Source of the DNA: Pseudeuparius sepicola
Lineage: Eukaryota; Arthropoda; Insecta; Coleoptera; Anthribidae
NCBI GenBank assembly: GCA_963920635.1
Contig: OY987301.1
Location: forward strand, 23,788,501-23,852,500
Reading direction: 5' to 3'
DNA: 64,000 bases
Shown: positions 23,283-35,315 of the stretch, in pieces
How the letters are laid out: every line of letters starts with the position of its first letter
How positions within the stretch are numbered: the stretch's first letter is position 1
Made by a program: the position numbers and the translations under genes
Notes under the pieces: model-generated
Databases searched by the model: none
The model's input: only the letters and a program-made list of their open reading frames with translations
Told to the model about the DNA's origin: nothing

Positions 23283-24268
23283 AAAAAAAATGTTTAAATT
23301 GTATTATTATCTGCTTTTTAGTCTTGTGTGTTTGAAATCTTGCAATCAATTTTAAACATCTTGTTGAGATTATGTTAGAGACATGTAGCATAAATTTTAG
23401 ATTTATTTCAGTTTCTCTTCACCCGATTATATTTGAAATAAAATAATGTTTTACCTACCTACCAAATATATCAATCTCTTTAGTTTTTATTTTCTTAAAA
23501 AATAAAATAAAGGAGGAATAAAAATTAATGTCAGAAGATTTTTATTTCAATATTAAAACAAATTAATTCCAGATCTTTCTTAGTTACCAACTTATGGTGC
23601 TGGAGGTTCTAGTTGTCGCATTTTTACAAACTGTTAAATAGCTCGCTTTCTTGTCTGTTTGTTTATTTATCATCCTTTCTTCTTAACGCGTTTTTAACAC
23701 GTTATTTTTATTACCAGCTTATGGACTGTGCTTATCTGTTCACCAATATCCACTAGTCAAATATATTTATTTAATATTCGTAATATTTCTTATAACAAAT
23801 AACATAATAATAAATATGTATATATAGCAAGTTGATATTGCATTGTTATCCAGTTCTGTTTAAAGTTTCAAGTCTCTAGCTCATCGGAAAATTAGTATCA
23901 AATCGATTGCAAAATTTGACGAACAGACAAACAGGAGGACAACAGAGTTAGTAACACGAAACTTTCTGGTCACTCGAATAAGTCATTAATTATCGCGCTT
24001 TCCCCACCGGATTTGTATTTTCTTAACCGTCCTGCGAACACAGAAAGCTACCTGCCATTGCGCATGTATTTGCGTCCGGCATTATTGACTCGACTCGTCT
24101 TTCAATTTTCGTTGTCCCTACCCCATCAATATAAACTTCGTCAGCCGCCTATTAGTCACCGGAAATTGTCGATATTTCGCTGCAGCTTCTCCCAATGCGG
24201 CATTCGTACGTCTTGTCTCTTGTCTTAGTTCCCATCGATCTAGACGCTGCCATTGCGGCAAGTGTGCA

Positions 24269-24561
24269 AGGTTTCAGTTAGATATATATACATAGATCTG
24301 GTCAATCCAGAAGGGTTGTCTGGCGTACAATGTGTAATAATATAGAGATAATAAGAATTTTCAGACCTTGCCTCTACTTAAGTGCCATAACCGTATATTG
24401 TGCAACAAGTTAAGTAATGAGGCTTATTGCAGGCGAGTGCACAAGTTGTGGCACGAGGAGAAACCGAGTGCCTTCAACTGCACGAGCATGCAATATGCAT
24501 TGCTTAATGAGTTGCACATTATACTTTGTGCATGATCTGCATTATAGGTTTCAGTTAGATA
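24269..24561. mobile_element. Insertion flanked by 16-bp direct repeats
   Basis: AGGTTTCAGTTAGATA occurs at 24269-24284 and again at 24546-24561. The 261 bases between contain GGCACGAGGAGAAACC, GAGTGCCTTCAACTGCACGAG split by short dyads, and GTTGCACATTATAC. A direct repeat of this length fits target-primed reverse transcription (LINE or SINE), but there is no poly-A tail or tRNA part, so the class is open. The short frame at 24013-24228 upstream is not recognisable. Confidence 0.5.
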
Positions 24562-25314
24562 GTATTTGAAAAAATGTTCTAACCTACATTGCTTTTATTG
24601 CCTTGATACATGCACATTTGATAAACGAAAATGTGAATTATTTTATTGTCACTTGTCAGGTTAGTATAGAGATGGTGTAGTGGCAAAGTATTGACTATAA
24701 TTATAGGTATTCTATATCTAAACTATTAAACTAACGTAAAATCTATTCTAATTATTGTAATTCATATACTCATCACACTTAATGAAATTTGACAAATTCG
24801 ATTCCTTGGGCAGCCGTTTTTTTATGTCAATGTAATATCGGTTACTACAAAAAAAAATAATTCAAATAATTTTAGCTTGTAAAGTTAGCCTAGCCTCTGC
24901 CCCATTTTTCGGAAAATCAGTACTTACGATACAGCCCAAAAATTAAAAGGCACGTTTATGTCTTTAAATTTAGCAATTCTTGACAATATAGTAATTCTTA
25001 TTTTAAATTTCCAATTATGAAGAAGTAGGTACCTATACAAACGCCTATGCCATTTTGGTGTACGGCCTCAAAAGTTAATTTAAATTACAAAATTACTTAC
25101 CCATGGATTATTATCCTCAAACATTTAGTTTTGAAAGCCAGAAAAGTGCCACAAGCCGCACAGCTAAGCATAAAAGTATCGAAGCACCGCATACTCGGCA
25201 CCTATAACCGTGTCAGATATCAAAATATTGTGTCAAAACTTGGTCTCTATACAGGGCGATTTTCGTCTCACTTATTTTATAATATCGATAGAGCTTTGAC
25301 TCCTTTCTGGTGTT

Positions 25315-25565
25315 CTTTATTCATTGAATTCACGTAATGGTACATGCATACGCTTTTATACTTGTGCATGATAATTTAATGTTATCACAAACAAACCCAT
25401 CTATAAAAACTGAGAAATACTGACCGTAAACAGAATTCGTTACGGTAAAAAGAACGTAAATCGTAATAAAACTGGATATTTAAAATATGGGACATTCTAA
25501 AAGTCAGCAACATATCTATAACCACAGAATACCCCCTATAACTTGTAATAAGTGGCCATTTTTGC
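25315..25565 (+). repeat. Diverged dispersed repeat, copy 2
   Basis: Direct-orientation relative of 7138-7425, sharing the same ordered blocks with small indels. It ends before a different downstream sequence in each case. Family unidentified. Confidence 0.6.
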
Positions 25566-27169
25566 GTCGAGTTTCGCCACTGGGAATCTCTAACAATAAT
25601 ATAGTGACGAAGCTGTATTATAATAAACTCTGATAAAGTTGGGTAACGTGTCATACAGATGGGGTTTCAAAATTCAGGAATTATATCGAGTGTTTCTGAA
25701 TTATATTTTGCTAAAACTTTCGTTGTAAGCTAAGCTTGTTAAATAATATTTAAAGGCCCAACATATAATACTCAAACAAAATACAAGTTCGTAAAACGTT
25801 TTTATTGGGTTGTGAATAAAATACATGTACCTCAACCACATTGAAGGTGCATGATACCCTGCTTTTCTTTACGAAAAATATATAGGTATAGGCTGACCCC
25901 GTATATTTTGCCCTTCTCCTAGAATATTTCTTGAGTTAAAAAAATAGTTTACGAAAGTTGTAGCCATAACCCTGTTATTAGAAGACACCAAAGAACATCA
26001 CAAAATTAGGAAAAATAGAAACTGTTTTATAGGAACACCCTGTATATTTCGGAAGCTACGTATTTTCCCGATTCTAACGATTTAAATATGTCAGTCGTTT
26101 CCTGTTATTTAATGGAAATGGATAATTTGAATATTTTTAATTAAAGTTCAATGCCAATCTAAATATTAATTAAAAAATTCTATAGTATAAAGAGTTTAAC
26201 AATTTCCGTTAGAGGACACGTATGCGATATCATTGGAAACGGGAAAGCACCACATTCGGCGCGAGTTTATAATAAACGAAAGTTTATATTTTCGTTCATA
26301 TCTGTGCAAATTTGGCAACTTTGGCCTGGCATGAAAAGTTTTTCTCTAACTCTAATAGTAAAAGCTTTAGAGGTGGTGCAAAATATTTGGGAACATCCTG
26401 TACATAAATTAAGTTTGCCTAAGCACTCTAGAGCGTGATCTACAGGTTTTCGGAATAAGCTTATTTACCTCGTGTCCACGCATCAACACCGAGTTATTTT
26501 ATAAATGACAAAAAACAATTTTGCTCTTTATATCGCTATCTTCAAGGAAATATGTAGAAAAATTACAGAGAAAAGGTACTTGGAAACGATATAAGATTTT
26601 AGCTCTACCTAGAGCATTGCTTTATTTACATTTTTCAGTTTGAACTAGTCCCAAAAATATTAAGGTCTAAACCTTTTTTATATGTCATTTACAGCTAATG
26701 GGTGTATTTCGTTAAGGATTTAAAGTTGTAACAAGGTCTTCATTAGTACTGTCACTTCTTCATTTTAGTTGAGGATTTTTAAAAGAAAACTAAGTAAATC
26801 AAGAGATAGGTCGATTGATCTGTAAATTAAATTGAATATTAAACAAATTTTGTTAATGAGTCTCCATTTTTTTAAAAAATTAGGTAGTTATAGTCGTCTT
26901 GCTGGATAAGCTGACGCATTGGTAATTCAATTCATATCGACTAATGAGATAAAGGCTGTCATTCGTCAGAGGTGCCAGGTCCGTATTTTATTTTGCGCGA
27001 TGTCTCGAAAAATTTTTGTCTGGGTGACTTTTTGTAATCATCCCAAAATTCAACTTACGCAACATACCCTTTAATACGTCTTTGCTAATCCAGGCAATCT
27101 AGGGAGTTTATCAAATAATGCCAAACGAGTTATCAACCTCAGGGTTATTCGGCGGGATGACTATATATA
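25566..27169. other. Unassigned, with isolated transposon ends
   Basis: AT-rich. Two isolated right-end-like motifs, AACACCCTGTATA near 26034-26046 and AACATCCTGTACA near 26391-26403, face the same way and have no matching left ends nearby, so they are probably solo arms of TA-type elements. Confidence 0.4.
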
Positions 27170-27390
27170 GTTGTATCACTCCAATATGTTTACTTCGGAG
27201 GTGCAACCAATATAAATACTTGCACGTGATACGGCCCGGTGGTGTCAGGTAGCCGGACCGTCGCCGTCAGAATAAACGCAGCAAGCGAACTTGTGCTGAC
27301 GTCACTCTGTAGTCTTATCACGAGGCCAACGATAAAGACAGGCCACGGCGCTAACGCATAATCGCGTAGTCACGTGACCAACTTAGTTCT
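27170..27390 (+). mobile_element. Possible LTR promoter fragment
   Basis: CCAAT overlaps TATAAATAC near 27207-27219, followed about 60 bp later by AATAAA in a GC-rich stretch, an arrangement seen in retrotransposon LTRs (U3-R). A CRE palindrome TGACGTCA is at 27297-27304. The right part, from TATCACGAGGCC through AAAGACAGGCC to CACGTGA (about 27317-27386), is an inverted match to about 28465-28540. A genuine host promoter is the alternative. Confidence 0.35.
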
Positions 27391-27959
27391 ATATAATGAA
27401 AGACATTTTTGGAGATAAGTAGAAAAAACAAATTTCGTAACAATTTGGCAAATTTTCTTTCATCTATTACATTATTGGATTTGTGCATCCATGCTTTCTC
27501 TAATTGTTTTTTCAAAATTTTCAACCTGCCTCAGCTGTTTTAGGCTGAGGGTTAAACGGCACTGCACTCACAATATTTTGGCACATTCTCAAAAATTGTT
27601 GGGACATCACCTTCCTTTAGCTTCGGTGATATTCTCTATAGGTATTTTCCTCCCACAACACATTTTTCCACTTTAATTATTGTTTCACTTTCTTGAAAAT
27701 GTGTTAGCCACACATACTTAAGGGTTTTTTAGAAATTAAATCTCAGTTGGGATTTGACGAATCCATTTTTGACGGAAATTTTCATCCCGAGGCAAAACAA
27801 ATGTTTGTTATGGCGACACTTTCTTCCTGGCTTTTGTAATATGTATAAATATAATATAAACAGACCCAATATTTGGTATTTAGGTTATTTTTTACGAAAT
27901 AAACATGAAAACTAACCTCAGTAGGTATACTGTAAATACTGACGAGGTCTCAGTTGATC

Positions 27960-28540
27960 GGCAGCGTGAAAGACCACATCAGGGCGTAGGTCGACAACGA
28001 AAATCCTCGAGTACGTTACAACACTGATTTATTTCGCTCAAGGTGAATGGTGAATACAATAAATACAAAAACCCGAACGTGGTCAACGGGAACGGCTTAC
28101 AGCCACCCGGACCGTCTGAACTCACGGATCTCCCGTAAGCAGTTCACCCCTCTGTGTTTCAATCTCTACTCCACTGTCCAATACTGTCCCATGTCCATAA
28201 TAGTCCATTCCGGGTTCCCTATTCTGTGGTTCGGGGGAGAATTCCCCTTACCAATACTCTTGGACGGCACGACTCCCACCCAGACACCCAGAGGTCATAA
28301 TAACACCTGGGCGGTTATCCTCCGCCAGGACACACGCGCACTAGACACAAACTTGTTTCTAAAATATAAACTAAGACGTTTAAAAACACTTTAAACATTG
28401 AAAACTTCTCAAAACCCAAGCTGCCGCTTTCAGTTATGTGACATATGACATGTAACGTCTGACTAAGATGTTCACGTGATTTTTATGCGCCAGGGCCTGT
28501 CTTTATAGTAGGCCTTGGTAGTATCACAAAGCATTACAGA
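27960..28540 (-). mobile_element. Possible solo LTR, minus strand
   Basis: Read on the minus strand, this GC-richer stretch begins near TGTGATACTACC (about 28538), passes AAAGACAGGCC and CACGTGA, and reaches GAAATAAATCAGTGTTG (about 28036-28020), a polyadenylation-type signal of the sort found in Ty3/gypsy LTRs. No target duplication was found, and no gag, pol or envelope sequence lies on either side. The open frame at 28047-28394 on the plus strand is a by-product of composition. Confidence 0.35.
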
Positions 28541-28679
28541 TGCATTGGCCTCAGCCAGGCGGCTTGTAAATAATGCGGGCAACGAGTAGCCGATCAAATG
28601 GTAAAAAATCCGATTATAACTATTTATGTAAATAAATTTTGTTATTTATATCTTAATAAAAGCCGTATTTAGCATCGAC

Positions 28680-28900
28680 ATTTTTCACGAGCGTGCGTGG
28701 CGGCGCTGGCTCTGGTTGCCACCCGGGCCCGATTCCTACGTCACCGATGCTATCTCGCGCGAGTAAAATGACGGGCGACCGGCGATTTCCTTCGCGTTTA
28801 AAAATACTCGTTTGCATGCTACTAGTTAGCCGGCAAACTCGGATGGATAGCTAGCCAGTTGTGATTGGCTAACGAGTGAGTGTGGTGTAGAAGACCATTG
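28680..28900. promoter_or_regulatory. GC-rich patch, possible promoter
   Basis: CpG-rich sequence (GCGTGCGTGGCGGCG onward) with TTTAAAAATA near 28797 and an inverted CCAAT box (GATTGGC) near 28863. No adjoining exon was recognised, so function is inference. Confidence 0.25.
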
Positions 28901-29430
28901 TAGCAGAAAGGAGTTTTAAATTAATGTGCCAAAGTGTTATTTATATCCAACAAAATTGAATATATGGCGTTGGTATGAAAAGTATGAAAGATTCGGATTC
29001 CCGACTTTTTTATTGTTCTCCCCAGTTCACAACTCCTCGCTTTAGTTAAAAGTTTTGCATGACATTGATTAGCAATGTGTAGATAAAGTAATTCCTATAA
29101 GGCCATTGCTAATTGCGTTTGAATCTGAAACAAACTCTTTCAACTTGAGTATGGAAAAAAATGTGTTAATAAGGGGTTAGTTCAGATTCAACTTTTCTTT
29201 CACAACTATTTAAAGCATTCTAAAAATTCTTAATGACGTAATTTTTTGATAGAAGTTCTTCGAAATGTCGTCCTTCAACTCTTCCCTGCATAACTAAATT
29301 ATTTCTTAAATGCCATTCTCAGCGGCTTCTACATGAGTTGAAACAGTCCAATAAACAATTTAACAGTGGCACTGCAGGCGCACATGAAGCAGTGGTACTA
29401 AAAAGTAGGTATAATAAATAGCGTATACGA

Positions 29431-29715
29431 ATTTGCATACTTTTCATTGACAGCCTGTTCAGAAGTGCGGAAAACTTATTTATTAAAATAGAAGTTCACG
29501 TGGCCCTAGTAATAGCCTTTGGACCCACGCTAAGGGTATGCCTATTTCTATTTTGAACTTCGTTCAAAACACATGGCAGCCTGACTAAAATCCTATCAAA
29601 CACAATAATTTGCGAACAAAGATGAAGACTATCTTTTTCATTATGAAGAACCCAGGATGACTCTCTTATTCATACCTTATAAAATCCCATACAAAAATCT
29701 GTCACTAACTCCCGG
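29431..29715 (+). mobile_element. Single arm of the 1.6-2.5 kb foldback family
   Basis: From TTGCATACTTTTCATTG to GTCACTAACTCCCGG it follows the right arm of the foldback at 1507-2608 (blocks CAGCCTGTTCAGAA, AACACATGGCAGCCTG, CAGGATGACTCTC). No opposing arm is present. Confidence 0.75.
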
Positions 29716-32077
29716 TAAGTCAGCAACTTTTTAACCTTCAATTTATTTACTAATTTAACCCCTAGCCAGCTAAATAGGAATTGCGAGAACCGCCTAACGT
29801 TGTTCGCTAGGGGTACTTTCTAGATTAAGCCAAGAAAATTCGCTTAACGATAAATAAGAATAAAATTTGCCAAAATCACAGAAAATATACGCTACGCGTA
29901 GTGGCCAAAATATTAATTTGAGAGCCTCTGTACTTTGCTTTTTTAGTGTGCTTTTATTATTTTAGCTGAACTAGAATTTGGCAACGGTCTATGGAGAAAA
30001 AAAATCCAAACACAGAATATGATTATGATAGTAAATCTTTTTACGCTTCATTATAAAATCTATAAATTATTTTTTATTGACCGCATAGGTATAGATTTAT
30101 TTGTAAGATTGCATAGAATGTTCCTGATTGTAAATGGCTGGCTTAATATTTAGATTATACCTAAATATTAGATTATCTCTAGAAAAAATGATCGTGCAAG
30201 AATTTGAAAATAAAATGCATGCAAAATAACTGAGTTACCTTCTCGTTTAAAGTTAAATAAAAAAACTGCACAGATTTCTCAATCCTTGCAACCATCGAGA
30301 GACATTGGAAATGATAACAACATATGTATATGAAACATAATAATTACTCAATTTACGATTTGTTAGTAACAATAAACATAATTTTTAATTAAACCAACTT
30401 ATTATATTGGATGTCACTATACCTACTAGTAACAATTCACCTCACATGGTTCGCTGGCAAAGCGATGCGTCATGGCGATACCGCTGTCTTTTGGCCGTGA
30501 ACGAAAACTGATAACTCGACTCCCATATATACGAACATAAACATTTCCAATGTTAAAATTCCCGTTTTAATTTTCACCTTCAGTGTATTGTGATTCCAAT
30601 TATATCCTCGAAAATGTTTCCTGTGCCCGGAAATGGCATCAGATTTGGCCCATTCTCTGCAGGGTCGTGGGATATGGGCCAATTTGCCAATTGTGTAAAC
30701 TCGGACAGTGTCAATTAGACCAGTTCCGGAATGAGAAATGGGACAAGATTGGTGTCGCAAGAAGCGAAAACGTACAGGAAGTTGCTGTCCGTGCGGACCA
30801 AGCTTCAGGGTTCACCCGTCACGGTAATAATAACAATAGTTAACAACTTTATACTGAGTCCGTCATATTTGTATTTGAACATAAATGTTTATGTATCTCT
30901 GATAATTATATTCTTCATAATCGTATCTGCATCGTTTCAACCTCAAAATGTGCTTATCAACGTATAAACCGCTACACGCATGTAAAATCGTTCAATGGTT
31001 TCTATTTCTGGGGCCTAGATCCAAGATAACTTGGATAAATATGTAAAAATATAAAATTTTGCTTTATTTTCCCTAAATTTCTGATGTATCAATTTAGGTA
31101 TCTGTCAAAATTTACATTTCGGGGGTAACAACATTGTAAAATTAATTCAGATTCCAACTTTTATAGTTTACATTGTAGAGACGCTTACAGTTTTGATTTT
31201 TCATTAGCTCGCTACGTACAATATTTTTGCCGTTCTTTTCAGATACGATACCTATGTTTACAGTTCTCGTAGACCAACATACAGTAAACGTATTCTTGTG
31301 CAACTAGCCACTATTTTTTGTCCCGTAAAAACGCAAACAAAAAGCATTAGCTAAAAATATATTGACATTAATTTGTAATAGCCAAAATGTTTAAACCTGT
31401 TTCTTGAAAATTAGACATTTATCAGTTACAAGATTTTTAAAGCCTAAGAGTAAAGTGTTATCCTAGTTTTCAAAATGTTAAATAATTTATTAAGAAATGT
31501 TGTTTAGAATAATAATTGAGAGAGAGTGTCAAATTCCGAATTTGTTTTCTTATTTTTCAATTATTTTTTTGACCGCTCTGTGTATAATGGGAAACGGGGA
31601 CAATATAAGAACTTAATAGAATAGTTGGGATTTCTCCTACATAGCAATTAAAAACTTGTAAACTGAAAATACTGCTGAAGTATTCTGATTTTGGTGCATA
31701 TGTCCACTTTACACATTTGTTTTTCTAAAATATGAATTTGAGCATAAACAAGAACTCAAAATAAATAAATGGAATTATGAAGCGACATTTTTAAACTTTG
31801 ATGAGCACATCTTGAGTTTGAAACAATGCAGAGACGTTTATTAAGAATACAATTTTCTGAGATTACAAAAAGTAAAATAAATTCACATTTGTGTCCAAAT
31901 TTATGACGTACACTATATTTAAAGGTTTCCTCAAACGGGAGGGAATCCCATCAACGGCAGATTGTATCTTGTCAATTTCTCGTCTCATTTACATTATATT
32001 GTACTACTTTATTTGGATCTTTCAAACAGCAACTACTACAATAACACAATATCACAACACGTGTGCTCTTTATTATA
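29716..32077. other. No supported gene
   Basis: AT-rich. Overlapping frames on both strands at 30470-30843 lie in a GC-richer patch, but neither protein is recognisable and neither is supported. Confidence 0.45.
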
Positions 32078-32666
32078 CAGGGTGATTCAGGAGGAAATGT
32101 CAATATTTTAGGTACGTATTCGGGGACCCAAAATAAACATAAAAGTTCCTATAAACATGGCCGTTACCGAAATACAGGGGTAAACAACATTCAATTTAAG
32201 GTTTTTATTACATTATTTATAACAGGTAGGCTAGGTTTTGGGTGATTCAGGCGGAAATTCCTGTTGCTTAGCAATAGTAGACCTTAATCCTCTGGATTAT
32301 TGTCTTTGGGGGTGGTTTAAATCATTGGTATATTCAAGTAAAGTAAACACTAGAGATGCATTACTCGATCGAATAATAAATGCAGCAGCAACTATAAGAA
32401 ACAGGCCCGTATCCATTCATAGAGCGACCCGAGCTATTCACCAGAGAGCTGACTTATGTTTAGAAGTAAACGGTGGCATTTTTGAAAACTATAAAACCTA
32501 GCCTACCTGTTAAAATAATGTAATAAAAACCTTAAATTGAATGTTGTTTACCCCTGTATTTCGGTAACGGCCGGGAATAGGACCCATGTTTATAGGAACT
32601 TTTATGTTTATTTTGGGTCCCCGAATACGTACCTAAAATATTGACATTTCCTCCTGAATCACCCTG
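32078..32666. mobile_element. Mariner/IS630-type element, internally deleted
   Basis: It starts CAGGGTGATTCAGG and ends with the complement CCTGAATCACCCTG, flanked by TA on both sides (32076-32077 and 32667-32668). Inverted repeats of about 160 bp (to AACAGGTAGGCTAGG at the left) bracket a short central segment encoding the end of a transposase. Just inside the left arm, GGGTGATTCAGGCGGAAAT at about 32240 repeats the terminal motif, suggesting a rearranged junction. Most of the transposase is missing. Confidence 0.85.
32238..32501 (+). pseudogene. Mariner/IS630-type transposase, C-terminal fragment
   Basis: From about residue 16, the 87-residue frame shows LNPLDYCLWGWFKSLVY, where the D of PLD fits the third catalytic aspartate of the DDE/D triad. 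A helical stretch follows, with AATIRNRPVSIHRATRAI, and the frame ends CLEVNGGIFE, the usual C-terminal signature of these insect transposases. The first two catalytic acids and the DNA-binding domain are absent, so it cannot be active. The ATG lies in a copy of the terminal repeat motif and is not a natural start. Stop is just before the right arm. It would have cut and joined DNA at TA sites as part of a full-length parent. Confidence 0.8.
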
Positions 32667-33885
32667 TATATATAATATGCTTTTATACAGTAATATTTAA
32701 ATAATTAATGCAATTTTTTGTACAGTATCTAATGGTATATTTTTGAAATATTACTATGCAAATTAACTATTAACGACCTCTTACTGTCAAGAGCAGCCTT
32801 TATTTACTGCGTAAAAATTGTTTCAAATAAAAATTAGACCTTTTAATTAGAACATCCAATATATTTTAATATTTTTGGAATATACTAAAAGTATTGCATT
32901 TATTTAACTTAAATTTGTAGATCTCGTGAAATGATAAAAAATATTTGTTTTGGACAAAGGAATATCATATTAAAATTCCAAAATGTTACGTGCCTTTTTG
33001 GATTTTAGAAAAATTTCGAGCTAAAATATTTTATTTACAGAAATTCAGTAAAATCCATAATAGCCTTTAAAATTTTAACATGGTATTTCTTCGGTTAAAG
33101 CAAGCAGCAGTTTTGTTGTCTAATCACGAAATACACAATTTTTACAAGTTAAATAAATTTAGGGTAAAATTTGAAAATACAGTTATTCCAAAGTATAAAG
33201 TGTAAGCCCATTTTAATCCCAATGACAAGTAGATGTCAAAAATAGCAAAATATATTGGGACTTCCATTAAAAAAAAACCTATATTTTTCCTAAACTTTGG
33301 GATACCTATTCTTTTGTTTCATCTAGTGACAGATATTGGCGGTTCAGAGACAGTCCCACAATTATTATGGGGAAAAAAACTCACGAAAAATAAAATGCTC
33401 TCTGAGATGCCCTAATGGGCGAACACCCTCTAATACCATAATATTTTTCACAAAATGTTCCCAATCGAGTTGAAATTTATATTTTAGTTATTTCATATAT
33501 TTAGCGTTGTTGTTATTTTATGGCTTTGTTTCAGGTAAGTTTCCCACAATCTGCAAAATAATTTTAGTCTCCAAAACAGTAAGTACTTACCTATATCAGA
33601 AATAAGTTGTTCTAGCACGGATAAAACTCATGCGATAACTTCAAAGGTGTTCAGGTGATTATACAAGGACACAGTGTTTTTTTTTAATTGAGATTAATGC
33701 TTTGTATTATTATGATATTACCGAATTTGTGGGAAGTACTCCAACAAAGAAAAAATCTATTCATATTTTAATCCCGATTAACTATAGATAACATGTTGGA
33801 AGGATATCCTTTGGTTAAAAATATTTTTTCGTAAAAACATATACGGGCCATCGAAAAATTGCAATACCTAACTTTGCCTTTTTTA

Positions 33886-34220
33886 AACAAGAACTTGCCT
33901 ATTTATCATTAGCAGCCGGTTGAGAAACGTGGAAAAATTATTTATTAAAATATAAGATTAAAATATGAGACCATAACAGCGCTTTGGGCCTACGCTGACG
34001 GTATGCTCATGGTTTTCCGAGGAATCTTATATTTTGAACTTTTTTTAAAAAACACGCAGCCTGACTAAAATCTCGGAAAAATCACTTTTCCATATGAATA
34101 ATCCAGGATGACTCTGATTTTTACCTTGCTATCGTGGGAACATACGCATTATAATGCCCTCTTAAAGGCATACTGAGTAAAATCACATAAAAAAATCGGT
34201 CACTAACTCCCGGTCTATAT
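33886..34220 (+). mobile_element. Second single arm of the 1.6-2.5 kb foldback family
   Basis: Blocks AACAAGAACTTGCC, GAAACGTGGAAAAATTA, GGTTTTCCGAGGAAT, AGGCATACTGAGTAAAATCA and CACTAACTCCCGGTCTATA match the right arm of the foldback at 1507-2608. No opposing arm is present. Confidence 0.8.
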
Positions 34221-34279
34221 TGATGGTCAATTGTCCAAAAGTTCCCTCAAATTTCGCGTATAAATTTTATAAGGTGTAG

Positions 34280-34500
34280 TATAAAGGTGGGGCGAATTGA
34301 GATAGGTCACGCTCGTGGCGGAGGGCATGGCGGTGGTTTTACAGTGCGGTGACGTCAATAAGTCGTTTGACGTCACCACGCGGATAATCTTTATTACCGT
34401 TGTATAGTTGTAGCAGGCTTATCGCCGAGAGTCGTTAGACTGACACCGCTAGACTTGCTTACGTGTGAAACGCGAGAAAAGTCTTTAAAATGGGACAAAC
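34280..34500. promoter_or_regulatory. GC-rich patch with paired CRE palindromes
   Basis: Two perfect TGACGTCA sites lie at 34350-34357 and 34368-34375, within a larger inverted repeat: GGTGACGTCAA, 8-base spacer, TTGACGTCACC. TGACGTCA is the consensus CREB/ATF site. The surroundings are GC-richer than the neighbourhood, and GTTAGACTGACA downstream is a weak initiator candidate. No gene was recognised on either side. Confidence 0.4.
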
Positions 34501-35152
34501 TAGTTGGGGGGTAAACTGACATTTCATTGTGTTTATAGGAGAAGAGAACAATCACTCTGTATAATTATAAGTTGTTTTTTTTTATTGAGAAATTATCAAA
34601 GTCGCAAATAAAAAAATGTGTTCTCATTTAACATGTCGATAAAGATTTTATTTTACAAAGAGAACGATGAACATTTTCAGTCATTATTCATTATCTAGTC
34701 TAGATAAATATCTCAGAGAGTTAATAAAATAGCGCTACAAACTTGCAGATGAAGGAATTATGTAAAGCAATTATGCTTATTTTTTAAATAAAGTCATTTC
34801 AGAATGTCCAAAGAACTGATCAATAGGTAATATTTTACTAGATATCGATGTGATTGTTATATTTATGTTATTTTATATATTATAATATCACAGATATAAA
34901 GTAGTGATCTAGCTCATTTCTAGAAATAATAATTATTTAAAATTGTTTTAAGATCAGGCTGTGATATTCAACTTGCTGGTCATTTTGCGTGGAGCTCTCG
35001 AACGGGAATAAAGAACAAAAAAAGTGCGTTGGGCGTTTTAGAGTAAAACTGAACTAAAAACAGACCTACCAAACTAAATAATGAATATATAGTCTGAATT
35101 ACAGCTCCTCTTCCGGTATTTTTGAAAGCTCAGACTAGTGGAACCTCGAGTA

Positions 35153-35315
35153 CAGATAAGCACGAGAATTCATTTTTATTGCAGAGCTACCTACAAGCAA
35201 AAATAACAAAATAATAATAATTCAACATCAGTGCAGATAATCACGAGAATTAATTTTTATTTCGGAGCTACCTTCCAAGCAAAAATAACAAACTAATAAT
35301 AATTCAACATCAGTT
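35153..35315 (+). repeat. Two-copy tandem repeat, period 81
   Basis: CAGATAAGCACGAGAATT at 35153 recurs as CAGATAATCACGAGAATT at 35234. The units agree through CAAGCAAAAATAACAAA and AATTCAACATCAGT, with a handful of substitutions. Confidence 0.9.

Noticed and set aside
28047..28394. 115-codon plus-strand frame
   Set aside because: Lies antisense in a probable LTR and has no protein family resemblance.
30470..30843. Overlapping frames of 86-96 codons on both strands
   Set aside because: Neither protein is recognisable and the strands compete; no splice or promoter context.
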